Origin: Adineta steineri
Taxonomy: Eukaryota > Rotifera > Eurotatoria > Adinetida > Adinetidae
Direction of reading: 5' to 3'
NCBI GenBank assembly: GCA_905250115.1
Contig: CAJNOI010000289.1
Span: 1-64,000 of the forward strand
Length of the DNA stretch: 64,000 bases
In this document: piece after piece, positions 11,590 to 24,000 of the stretch
How the letters are laid out: each line of letters starts with the position of its first letter
How positions within the stretch are numbered: the first letter of the stretch is position 1
Made by a program: the position numbers and the translations under genes
The notes under the pieces: generated by a model
Seen by the model: only the letters and a program-made list of their open reading frames with translations
What the model was told of the DNA's origin: nothing
Database searches by the model: none

Positions 11590-12825
11590 ACATAGGGGAT
11601 TGAGAAATTTTTTGTCTCTCGATTCTTCTTATAGTCTTAGTTTGAATTGAAGTATTCTTTTATAATTCTTAAACATATTTAAAAATATGTGCAACGTTTG
11701 ACATTTCTATGTCTTATGCTTTGTTGTCATTCATTATTTCTCTTATGCTAGATACACCGCAGTTCCTATAATATAATACATAATAAGTAAAAAAGTGACA
11801 TTTTAGATATCCGTTTTGAATATCTTGTATTTGAAAAACAAAACATTCGATCAAAGATGCAGCATGTAAAACTCTACAGTTTACATCAGATCGCGTTTTT
11901 TTATAGTTACACATTTTGCTTTGTAAATAGACACATGTGTTAACGATCAAACTTCAACACTTAAAAATTCTTGTTACATATTTGTATCGACTACACAGTT
12001 TTTATAGCTATTCGATATATTTTATTTTTATATATATTACATGAAAAAGGTATGAAATAAGAAAAAACACATTCATTTTTTTAACAGAAAAATATTGTTT
12101 TTATACGGTCGAACTATCATAACTTACAATTTTGCCTATTTTCAAAGTAAAATATGTAACTATAAAAAATGCGATTGTATGTAAATTGTGGAGCTTTTTA
12201 TATTGCATCTTCTGATATGTTGAGAATGCACCTTATTCCGCAATGTTGAACATTGGAGGAATCAGTTCCGCACCGGAATCGATTCCATCCAAATGCGGGA
12301 ACTCGATCGATACACAACATAAGAGACCCAGTCGAGGTTGATCGAGTTCGACCGATTCCGGAATTCCCAGCGACTCCGAAATTTCAGAAACTGATTCCGA
12401 CTACGATTCGAGAGTTCCACGGAATTCCCACCGATTCCGAAAGTTGACGGAATTCGATCAATTTTCTAGTGGTGTCGAATATTATGTGTCGATCGATTTC
12501 CCAGAATTGAACGGAATCGGTTCTGGTGCGAAACTGGTTTCTGAAATGTTCAACATTGCGAAATAGGATGACTGTTCGATATTTTTTACTTTTTTAATAC
12601 GGAGTATTAGAAAATTAAAAAGTGAACGATAAAACATAGCTATTTGATATCCTGCTATGATATAAAAGAAACAATAAATCAACACAAAACGCAGAACTTA
12701 GAAATATGAAACTTTGCACATATTTCTAAATATGTTTAAACATTATAACGGAATATTTGAACTTAAACTGAAGCTTTTAGAAACACCAAGCCAAAAAACG
12801 TTTGTATTATCTCATATGTATTTCC
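11590..12825. repeat. Long inverted repeat, interrupted by a second element
   Basis: The left arm (about 11590-11935) is complementary to the right arm (about 12135-12825). Two anchors are clear. First, 11671-11694 matches the complement of 12714-12737 at 23 of 24 positions. Second, 11881-11930 matches the complement of about 12135-12186. The right arm is split by a separate foldback at about 12231-12569. The loop between the arms is roughly 200 bp. No protein is encoded, so this is a MITE-like or foldback structure. The outer ends are approximate and I could not define a target duplication. Confidence 0.6.
12231..12569. mobile_element. Foldback/MITE built of ATTCCG words, nested in a larger inverted repeat
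   Basis: Imperfect terminal inverted repeats of about 80 bp begin CCTTATTCCGCAATGTTGAA on the left and CCTATTTCGCAATGTTGAA on the complement of the right end. The interior is GC-richer than the surroundings and full of variants of GATTCCG/CGGAATC and GATCGA. A short open frame inside it is a by-product of this composition. The superfamily is undetermined. Confidence 0.6.
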
Positions 12826-14151
12826 ATTCTTATTTGATAAATTTCTAATTAATAAGTTTATCGAAAAGATTACATTTAAAAGAATATAATGAAAAATCGA
12901 TTTATTCATCATTTCTATTAAATAAAATTTGAGAAAAATTCATTGACGAATAAAATCTTTATTTGATTAATTTTATTTATTATTTCAATTAAAAGAATAT
13001 TCATTCGATATTATACGATATATAATATTTTAATAAATAAAATATTAATTAAACAATTATTGATTTTTTTTCGAATAGAAATAATTATCAAATAGATTTC
13101 GATAAAGTTTTTAAGAGGAAAGATGAAACTTCTCTTTATACATTTATGCTGATATATATAGAAAAACGTTTTTGAGATATTCGATTATAAACAATTGTTT
13201 TATTTTTATGATTAAATCTGATCATATCTTATACTTATTTATTTCGATATAGTTTTTCTTTTTCAATCAGATTATTATATTTTTATTTCAAACGATTTTC
13301 TTTTGTTGAAAAATTTATTTGAGATTTTCGATTTCTTCAATTAATAAAATGAAAATGTTATCTTTAGTTGAAATTATTATTCTTTACTTCTCTCCATAAA
13401 CTGATGATTATTAGTTCCTAACAGTACAGAAATTTTTCAGTTACAAAAAGGAGAAAAACAAACGCAACAAAAAAAAGTGAAATAATACTAGGCGTGGAGA
13501 AAAAAAAATGAAGAGCAACTTGAAATTATTTTCAACTTTCTAAAATGTTATTTTTCTTCATTTTATTTACTTTATTTTTTTCAATTTTGTTTCACTATGA
13601 AGCACTAAAAATTTATTTGATCAAAACTCAAAAATATTTTATTGTTATTTTTTGTCTCTTCTTCACCTGAAATGTTTTGTTACATTTCTTTTTTAAAATC
13701 AAATGTATAGTGGGAAAAAACACACGAAACACGAAATGTTATTCTTTTTCAAAACAGTCAGAAGAATTCATTCACCGAAAAAGAAATTCAAATTGAGGCA
13801 TACGATTAATTCTTATTTTATATCGAAATCATTATACAAAACATCACAAATTTAGAAACGCAGTTGTTTGCAACAGTTTCATTTTGGTAAGTTAGTTTTT
13901 TGAAATAATATGAAAAGTGAGCATAGAGAATATTATAGAACAATTATCTTGAGAATGAAGATAAAATTGGACGAAAGTGAAGATGATGATATAACTAAAT
14001 AATTGATAGACATACAATCATACTCATCTTTTCACATTGAGTCTCTTTACTGATGTTGACATTTGTATACAAGTCAAACTTTCGATGGACTCTGGTTTGA
14101 TTTAAAAAATTGCATAGATTCGACAGTAGAATGGTTTCTCCTATATGTACT
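12826..14151. other. AT-rich non-coding stretch
   Basis: Very AT-rich with poly-A and poly-T runs. I see no gene, no repeat unit and no defined element. Confidence 0.55.
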
Positions 14152-14304
14152 TAGAGTCCTGCACGGGCGCACTTTTTTGTAACCGAAACCGAACCGGCAA
14201 TTTTTTTACGCCCGAGCCCGTTCCGACCCGGCTAGTAATGCACCCGGATCCGAACCGGATCGAATAAGCTAGACCCGGACCAGAACCGAACCGTACCGGT
14301 CTAC
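14152..14304. repeat. GC-rich word-repeat block (CCCGG/CCGAACCGG)
   Basis: An abrupt GC-rich block made of CCGAACC, CCCGG and GACCCGG variants. Its left end, TAGAGTCCTGCACGGGC, resembles the terminus of the hAT-like element at 62588 (TAGAGGCCTGCAGGGC). No matching right end is visible, so it is probably a truncated hAT-type element. Confidence 0.4.
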
Positions 14305-14378
14305 TCAGTTATTTTCCAAAATATGATCAAATTTCTAAACTTTTATTTAATTCAATAAATATAATACGTCTAGTTTCG

Positions 14379-14496
14379 TTCATAAGTAGGGGTAAGACAG
14401 TTCATAGTTGCAAATCCAGATGAACTGGTCAAAAGAACTATTATACAGTTCCCAAGAACGTAACTAATATAGAACTGTCCTATCCCTATTCATAAG
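14379..14496. mobile_element. 102-bp hAT-like MITE with 8-bp target duplication
   Basis: TTCATAAG occurs directly on both sides (14379-14386 and 14489-14496). The element between them (14387-14488) has terminal inverted repeats TAGGGGTAAGACAGTTC and, on the complement of the right end, TAGGGATAGGACAGTTC. It is non-coding. The 8-bp duplication and terminal structure fit hAT transposition. Confidence 0.8.
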
Positions 14497-14582
14497 TAAG
14501 AAAGAAAAATATATATTATGTAAAACTACCTAAAAAAACAAGTGAATCAGCAGTTAGCTGAAGATGTAGATCTTGCTCTTGT

Positions 14583-14623
14583 CTCACATCCACACACAAG
14601 CCCACACCTACATCCACCCTTCG
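14583..14623. repeat. Half of a TGTGGG-type foldback
   Basis: Only the C-rich arm is present (TCACATCCACACACAAGCCC and onward, ending CATCCACCCTTCG). Confidence 0.5.
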
Positions 14624-14670
14624 TATTGTAAGATGTTAATTAACAAAACAATAAAAGCTTTTTATCCGAA

Positions 14671-14840
14671 ACATCTTGAGGGTGGGTGTGCGGGTGTGGG
14701 TGTGAGTTCTCGTATATTAAGGTGAGAACTATATAACTATCACACCCAAACCCACACCCACACCCACACCCACACCCACACCCTCACCCTCACCCACACC
14801 CTCACCACATCCACCCCACACCGACACCCACACCCAACAA
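14671..14840. repeat. Large TGTGGG-type foldback with a CCCACA tandem array
   Basis: The left arm CATCTTGAGGGTGGGTGTGC continues into GGGTGTGGGTGTGAG. After a loop of about 40 bp comes a run of nearly perfect (CCCACA)n from about 14741 to 14835. It is the longest telomere-word array in the window and lies about 200 bp upstream of the giant DUF3638 gene. Confidence 0.75.
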
Positions 14841-15040
14841 GACATCCATATCGTTCTGTTCTGTGCAGAGCAGCAACCTAATGTTGACTCAATTTTTTGC
14901 GTGTTTATTTTCACTTGTTTTACTAAGAAATATTTTTCGTTCTGTTTTTCTTTCTACCTGCTCTTCAACGTTTTTCATTTTTTTTAGAAAATTTTATATA
15001 AGTATGTTCGTGTAGTGGTAGTTCTACATCATTAAATTCT

Positions 15041-18000
15041 ATGGATGAATCAATATTAAATCATTTATTTCTCCCACATAATTTACCGGTTTCTGCGGAG
15101 AGTGATTTCTTAATTAAAGGCAAGCATGAAAATGAATATAAGTTATTAGAATGTATGAAAGAGTATTTCAATTCTAATGATACGAAGACTATAGTACCCA
15201 TGTTTCGAAGTCTTATTCATTGCATCGAGTCTTGGTGTTTCTTACAGAATCCAACAAATTTTTCTGTCTCGAATATTCAATCCATCACTGAGCAACTGCC
15301 ACCAGGAAGTTTCCTTCCGCTTTATTTTCATGCTCAGAATGCCGCCATCTTGATTGAAATTAATGAAACAAATACCGATCAGCCATTAATTTCGGCTTGG
15401 CAAGTTTTATTACCAGCAGAAAAAATTGTTTCTTCTTTTATGCCACACATTTCTTACTTTCCGGTAACGACATACAAAGTATATCATCGACCTCAACTTA
15501 TCTGCAAAGCTCACTGCGAATTGTTGATAGATTTTATGAACAATACTATTGAATATCCCAAAGCATACAAGGCCTCGCGTCAAGTTAATGAAATACGTGA
15601 TGTACCTGAATCACACTATGTATGTCAATGGTGGATTCAACACTTCGACAAGATAGAAGTAAAAGACAATCCCAATTCATTTATTCAATTTAAGAAAAAA
15701 CATCGCGATCAGATTAGATGGAATCGTGGATTGTTACCTTTTCGACGATCAGGTTTATGGATGACTATCAAAGTAGTCCTTCATACTATACTGATCAAAC
15801 GTTTGGGAGATGTTGGTACCATCGTTTATAAGTTGCTGATTACTGATTTTCTGACACATATTATTTGTACTCGACAAATTTCCACTGATTTATTGGTTCA
15901 TTGTGTTAGAAAAATTGTACGACGATTAGATAAAATTGAAGATTTATTGACAAAAATAGAAACAAATAATATAGACACATGGATTCAACTGACGAAACAA
16001 AATATAGCACTGAAAGTGAACAAAATTATGCCAAAACCAGATTGGCAAAAAATAACCCGTTTGAACAAAAGAAAGCAAAAGAAATTCTTCGATATAAACT
16101 TCAATCCGAAGGATCTTGAGATCTATGAACATTCATGTCTAGAATTCAAAATCTATTTGAAAGAGCAAAGTTCAAACACAACATCCAAGTCTTTCTTAGA
16201 TATGAACAACCATACTGACAATAGTAATGTTAATCAAATAGATTATATACCTTCCATCGAAGTATTGACGAAACAATTCAATTATACTATCAATGTAGCT
16301 TTGACTCGTGTAGAAATTTGGATTGAATCACATTTGGAAGAATGGATTAATCGGCCAATAACATCTCAAAACGAAAACAATCGTTACGAAGTTTTATTAC
16401 ATATGTTCGAGGAGTATCAAAATGCTGCACTCAACCATTACTGGTCAGGAGGAAGTTCATCAGACCCTATCGGTTATAGTCGATTTATTCTAGCATCACT
16501 AATGATTATTCGTTCCATGCATCAAAATCTTTGTAAAGATCCAAGATTTGAACGATTAAAATCACACTCTATCGTTATTCCAGATCTTATTAGTTTGTTT
16601 GAATATTTGACCTTACCCACCCGGGATGATATGATCAAAGCTTATAACCTATACATTGATTTTAGTGAATTTAGTCGTAAAATCTATCCGGATCTTTTAG
16701 CCGACATCAAATCTGTCGATGCATTTGGTATTCATTATGCTAGACAATCACCACCGATGAATGATAGTATACAGGCAATCCGAATTCAAGCTGAACAGGA
16801 GAAACAAGAAAAAATAAAAGAAATCGAAGATGCAAAACAAAGTTATATACAACTTATCAATTCAGTAAACGGTCTGTCATGTGAATGTGTATGTAAAGGC
16901 CTATTTGTAACTAAATGTAAGAAATGTAAAATTGAACAACAGGCTGAAAAAATTCAGGTAAAAATTTTCGAATGTCCAATACCTGCAGTACATGAAAATG
17001 CATTAGCCGTTATTTTTGAACTTCAAATGCCTATTGAAATAAGATGTTACCGAGATGTTCTTTGGCAATTTATCAATCGTCCTCGCCCAGTACGAGGCAG
17101 TAATATGTGTGAATGGTTAAAAATTTCACCCCATGCAAGCAAGCTAGGACCTCACTTTACTAGTCCACGAGCCTACAAAGTGAAACTAATATCTCCAACT
17201 AACGCTATCACACAAACTCACTATTCCCATCCACCATCAATTGCATCTGCATCGGTACAAGATTTCCTTTTTGAAAATAGTCTGCAAATTGCAATCTCAC
17301 CGATAGAGTCAATTCAACCTTCCGATGAACGTCGTATATTAACACCTCAACTAAATCATTCAGATTACAAACAATTACAATTCACTCTAGATACTACACA
17401 ATTTGTACAAAATCAAGTCATTGCTCAACTATCTGACTGTCCGTTGCGACTTAAACCTACACAATTTGTAGAATTCGGTTCATTTCGATCAGGTCATCGT
17501 TTGCAATGGTGGAATCTTTTACCGATTTTTGAAATAGAATCATTACCTATCGCTGACGAAAGTATCGTGATATTAATCACACATTCAATATTACAATATG
17601 GTCCATTAATAACAGATCAAAACCTAATTCTTAATAGTTGGTGTACAGAATCGCATCAAGAGCTGCTCGAAGACCATTTTGTAGATGAATTAATTTCGAG
17701 ATTGAATCATCATTTAAATGATTGTGAATTGAACTGGCAAAATGAATTGGTCTTAGTCATTATTACAATGATTACGATGAGAATTTTGACTATTTGTAAT
17801 CCAACAAAGGAAGATAAAACTGCTGATTTAGCCAGAAAATGTCGTAAAATTGGTGAAAAATGGGTTGACTTAATTTCGGCAACTATTCAAACTGTATCAC
17901 CTTCAGATTTTGATGAAGTCAATAAACTTCGTCTCAAATTAGTAAATATCGGTCTTGCATGTCTTCTAACATTTTCAACTCATCCAGATCGAATACGATA

Positions 18001-21000
18001 TTTATTGTCTTCGAATGAACATGTCGTATCTTTATTGAAAGCTGCAACTACGATTCATGATAATATTCTTTTGAATAGAAACCCATCTGATAGGAGCACT
18101 TTCATGGGAAATATCATGCGATTTAGTGAACGTGTTCTTGTAATACTACAACCAACAATTGCAGAACATCTTCAGAAGACAGCTTTCCAAAGTTTAAATG
18201 ATTTTGTTGCTATTTATTGGTCAGTTATAAAGACTAATGGTAATATGAATGGACAATGGAAGAAGCGATATATTGATACGTATGATGGCTGGTACGATTG
18301 TCAATATGATTCAAGATTAATATCGATTGATTGTATTCAAGGAACATTTTTAGTTGATGGAATGACTATTGGTTTTTTGCCTAGTCCGATTACTTCGAAT
18401 AAATTATTTATTCGTGTATTTGCTTCTCATATCTTTGAAGTTCAACAAGCTGAATTACCTTATACATATATTACTAAACATTCTTATCATGATGGAAGAG
18501 TTTTATATGAATTTTATTTTAATAATCAAAGCAGTCATTTGATAATTAAAGAACGACATATACAGACAAATCATGTCTTTCAATTGATTCCACATCATTA
18601 TTTTGAAAAGGAACTTTCCGATACGTTTGTTTCAAATTATAGCCATTGGTGGAATACAGGAAATCAACAACTACAGTTTCGATCTATTCATTTTCAAAAT
18701 ACCGAGTTCTTGGATAACACACCTTATGTATTAAATATGGATACAGGACGCATTACTACTACTGAAACTGGCAACGCACAAGTGTTGGTCAATCAGGTAT
18801 CAGCATTCTTTCGAAATTTATTTGCAAAATATTTTGTTCGTCTTGATGACAAGCCATATGTTTACATGATGTCAGATCACAGTTCTCAATCGCAAACTAT
18901 TATTCATATCCATTTGTCTCGATTAGGAATCGCTTTTCGATATAATTCTGCAACTGAATTAATTACCTCTCGCGAATATTCAGACATGCGTGTTGACGTA
19001 GATCAATGGTTAGGAACATTAACAGGTTTAACATCTGGTCTTCTCCTATCACCGTTACCCGTTAATAATCAGAGATTAGATAATTATCCTTATCGAAAAT
19101 TAATCGTTCCTTTTGGAGAAGTTGAAAGTAGCATGACTACTGTTAACATCCATCAAACCGTAACCATTCGACGAACATCAGTCACCACAGATCTTCTTCG
19201 CCACTATTTTGTTTTTATATTAAATGATCGACTCAATATTCTTCAATCTACCGATAGTCCTGCTGGGTGGCTCTATTTATCACTATTACATGCAAAAACG
19301 TCCAATCCATTACCAGATGAATATACGAAAATGACTGGAATGGAACGTGCCTTTCAATTGTTAAATTCAGCTGGATGTTCGTCAGATCAACCTTTCGATG
19401 CACTTTCGCTTAATATTCTTGCTCAAATAGCATCGATTTCACCAAATGTCAACTATTATCCACAACATCTACAATGTATGGTAAAGATAGAGTGGATTTC
19501 AAACGAGTTGCCATATTCCATGCAACATTTTGGCTATTATTTGATAACAAAGAAATTGATCAGTGCTAGTCATCAATTGAATTTTATGTATCCATCGCTG
19601 GCTTCAAATTATTCACCAGAAATATTTAGAGGAAATTCGTATGATGAAACATTACTGAAAAAACTGTACTGGGATTATCGAGACTCATACAATCCTATTG
19701 CTAGATTATCTGCAGATATGGAAGCAGATATACAACGATTACTTCAGACAACGCCATATCAACCACACGTACAAAACTACTCGTCTGTCACTGATAATAG
19801 AACTATTCAGTTGGTAGATGGTTTATATAGTGATGGTAATGTAAATCTGATAGAGTATTCATTGAATAATTGGTTACCTTTGTCACAGTGGTGGACTGCT
19901 GGATATGCGTTGAGAAATATTTGGGTCGGTCTATTAAAACTAACTGAGCGTTTTAAACAAGAACGAATTGAAAACATTGTAGACGATATTGGACGATTCG
20001 AAATCTTATTAGACTTTTTCTATTATAATTCTGACAAACTTGGGATTAATCCATTTTATTTACAAATGCTACAAACAGCACTGAAAGCACCAACTATATC
20101 ATTGACATCTATCGAATTTCCTTTATTTAAAAACTACCAAAAAATCGGAGATACTTCAGTCGTTTTTCGAAGCAATCTTACTTCACGTCAAGAAAAAGGA
20201 GTTAAAGCTGGTATGCGGAAATGTTTAGAACAGGGTGTACAGTTCATAGATTATCACAATCGTTTGAGTTCAAGAGATGTATCTAATATCAATCGATTAT
20301 TAAGACAATGGAGCTCTAACATAAAACTTCAATCTTTTTTAATAGATGTTCAAAGTCGCATCTGCGCTGTTTCAATAAAACCGTTCAGAATCAAAGTACC
20401 ATTTTATGCTCAAAAATTTGAATATGAACAAATGAAAGATCGTCATCAGATATATGTCAAATCGAATAGCAAATCAATCGATCGAACACTGCTAAAAAAT
20501 GCGAAACAAACATTCCATCAGTTCTCTTCAGATCATTTTAACAAAACAACAATACCTTTTCAATCTGCTAAAAATTCGAAAGCATTTCCACAAAATATTT
20601 TTCCTTCTAACAACGATCGAAATAATTCTCTCAGTGAATTGACCAACTATTTTAAGAAGCAATTAAGTGAAAGTTGGGAAAAGCTTGTAAATGACGAACA
20701 AATCGAAAAAAAAGATCCTTCAGCTGAAGAAATTTTCACACGTCTCAACTCTCTGAAACAAGAATTAACACAAAGCTGGAATGAACTAATCAACTCTATT
20801 ACATCATCTCATGAACGACTGTTCGAATCTGGCGTAGTTTCAAGAATCACACCAACGACTCTTATCTCTCTTTTTCAACAAAAGGGAACAACATTCGATC
20901 TGACTAACGATCAACGAACATTATTAGGTGGTATTCTTGTTAATTGGACATTGGAACAACAATTGGAAAGGGTTTTATATTTTATTGCTCTTAAGAAACA

Positions 21001-24000
21001 AGATGATTTCAAAGAAGAAATATTAAATATGCCTCATTCTAACTGGGTACCATCTGAACATATTCCATGGTTAATCTTAGAATTAGAAATGAATATAACC
21101 ATTCGAGAAATACAAATAAAGGTCGCACGTCATATGATGCAACTAACTACAGATACGAATGATAAAGCGATAAAAAATATTGTCATGCAAATGAATATGG
21201 GTGAAGGAAAAACTTCAGTTATATTACCCATGTTAGCTCTTAGTCTATCTTCATTTAATTCCAGTTTAGTTCGTATTATTGTATTGAAATCATTATTTCC
21301 GACTAATTATCAATCGTTACGTTATAAATTAGGTGGTTTACTTAATCGACGTATTTTTCCATTTGTGTGTCGTCGTGATTTGAATTTTAGTGATTCTCAA
21401 ATACAACAAATTGATAATCGTTTTAGACAAGGATTGGAGAACTGTGATGTGGTTTTAACTTCTCCCGAAGATATTTTATCCTTCGATTTGCTCACTATAG
21501 ATAAATGTCAACGAGAGGATTTTGCTGCAGGTCGCTCAATGTTAATACTTCAACGATGGTTGAAAGCTTATACTCGTGATGTATTAGATGAATCGGATGA
21601 AATTTTACACGTTAAATATCAATTAATCTACACTGTGGGTACTCAACAGCAAGTCGATGGAGGTTCAGAACGATGGATAGCTATTCAATCGGTACTTGAC
21701 TTAGTTAAAAAACATGCTACACAAATTGCAAATGATTTTAGTAATGACGTTTGCTACAAATCACCTGAACGAACAAGTGCTTTTCCACAATTTCGTTTGC
21801 AATCACATGTACCATTTCCAGAATTGTGTAAAAGAATAGCCAATGCTTGGCTCGATCAACAAAATTTTTGTCAAACTGATAAAGAGCTTATTATATCGTT
21901 TGTTTTAGAAATCGATTCATCTATTGATTGCCTTATGAATAGATTTTCAAAGGATGATATTCAATTATTTCTCATCATTCGTGGTTTGTTGTCATCAGAA
22001 GTGTTATTAATTGCTTTGAAAAAACGATATCGAGTTAATTATGGTCTAAATCCAAATCTATCTTTTAATCGACTCATAGCTGTACCATTTCGTGCTAAAG
22101 ATGTTGCAGCGGATAGAACTGAATTCGGTCATCCAGATATTGCACTTGTCTTAACACATCTTACTTATTATTATTCTGGTCTAAATGATTCTCAATTAAC
22201 TCAATGTTTCGATCGTTTAAATGAAAAAGAAACTGATCCTGCATCAATTTATGATGAATGGATTTCACGTGAAGATATCAATGATATACCTACAAGTATT
22301 AAACATTGGAAAGGAGTGAATTTGAAAGATTATCAACAAAGAACTCACTACTTATTTCCAACATTAAGATACAATATGTTAGTAATCAATTACTTTCTAA
22401 ATTATTTTGTATTTCTTCGAGAAGCAAAACAATTTCCACATAAATTAGTTGCAACAGCTTGGGATTTGTCTTCGTCATCACGATCGAAAATTATCACTGG
22501 ATTTAGTGGTACAAATGATACACAGTTATTATTACCTATTCATATCCGCCAGTACGATTTACCTGAACTGCAAAAAACTGATGCCATTGTTGTTAATAAT
22601 TTATTACAACCAGAAAATGAAAGTTATCGACCTTTACCGATCAATGTTACGTCAATGGAGATTTTAGAACTAATCATACGCTTCGAAAAGAATATCAATG
22701 TTATTTTAGATGTTGGGGCGCTATTTGTTGATGGAACTAATCGAGATATTGCTATGAAATGGTTGAATCTATCCGATAAAACCAAGATTGATTATGTTGT
22801 TTATTTTGATTCTGATTCAATAGTTGTTTGTGATCGACAAAGTCATCTTTCTCATCCATTCGTCACGTCTTCAGCGAGTGAGCGATTGGATCGTTGTGTA
22901 TTTTATCTAGACGAAATTCATACAAGAGGAACAGATTTCAAATTTCCAAAAGAATTTCGCGCTATAGTGACACTAGGAAATGGCTTAACCAAAGATCGTT
23001 TTGTTCAAGCATGTATGAGAATGAGAAAACTAGGAAATGGTCATTCATTAGCATTCTGGAGTTCATACGAAGTTCATCAACAAATTACAACATTAAAGAC
23101 AAATTTATCTAGTCGAATTGAAGGAGAATCGAATATGAATAATAGCAATGTAATACATATTCTTCGCTGGGTTTACGAGAATACAGTGCATGCCACATGG
23201 GATGGATTACATCATTGGGCTTTACAAAGTTCAAGTTTTCAACGGAAGATTGCAGCTTTTCAATCAATCAATTGGAATAATTTTGAACAACTATTCTTAG
23301 ATAAAATGATGGCAGAATTAGCCAGAGAATGTTTAGAATCAGAAATCATTGAATTAGCATTTATGTATGGTGCAGGTAAAGCACTTCGAACAGTAAAAGA
23401 CATTCACATTGATCGATACCGTCAAAGCAAATTTTGTCTATCATCAGAAATAAAAGACCTAGTGTTGAAACGACTGATTGAATATGGAGGAACAAAGCAA
23501 CGTTTATCACAATTATTAGATGAAGAACAACAACGAGAATTAGAACAAGAATTAGAAGAAGAACGACAACTAAAGCGTCTTCCACCTGCTGAAGCATATT
23601 CACCCATATTACATCAAGAAATCAAAAGATTATCTAATACAGAGGATACTATGATGGATCTAACACAGTTTCCCAACATATTTCGTCCTTTGCCAGATGC
23701 TTTCATTGACACAACATTCCATCTTAACTGTCAATCTAATAGTTGGTCCTCAAATCTATGGATTACAACAGAATTTCAGCGTATTATTACAACTAAAGGT
23801 GAACCATTAGATTCATTTCTACGTACTCCACGGTGGCTTTTAGTCTATCGGAATCAACAATATATCTTTGTTAATGCATTAGAAGCGAATTGGTTGATAG
23901 GACGTTTACGATCGAATAAATCTCCGACAACGACTTTACGCTTATTATTACCACGTATAAAAAAAAATCAATCAATACTTGTCAATACTTCAACTCTGAC

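Noticed and set aside
12253-12447. 64-codon plus-strand frame rich in Arg and Pro
   Set aside because: It lies wholly inside the ATTCCG-word foldback element, and its composition follows from the repeat.
14741-14840. Idea that the CCCACA array marks a real chromosome end
   Set aside because: The array is short, has a complementary TGTGGG arm next to it, and genes continue on both sides, so it is interstitial.
14729-14914. Minus-strand frame with a Gly-Val repeat protein
   Set aside because: It is a translation of the CCCACA simple repeat.
22449-23607. Several overlapping frames on both strands inside the giant DUF3638 gene
   Set aside because: These are shadows of the 3113-residue frame with no independent support.
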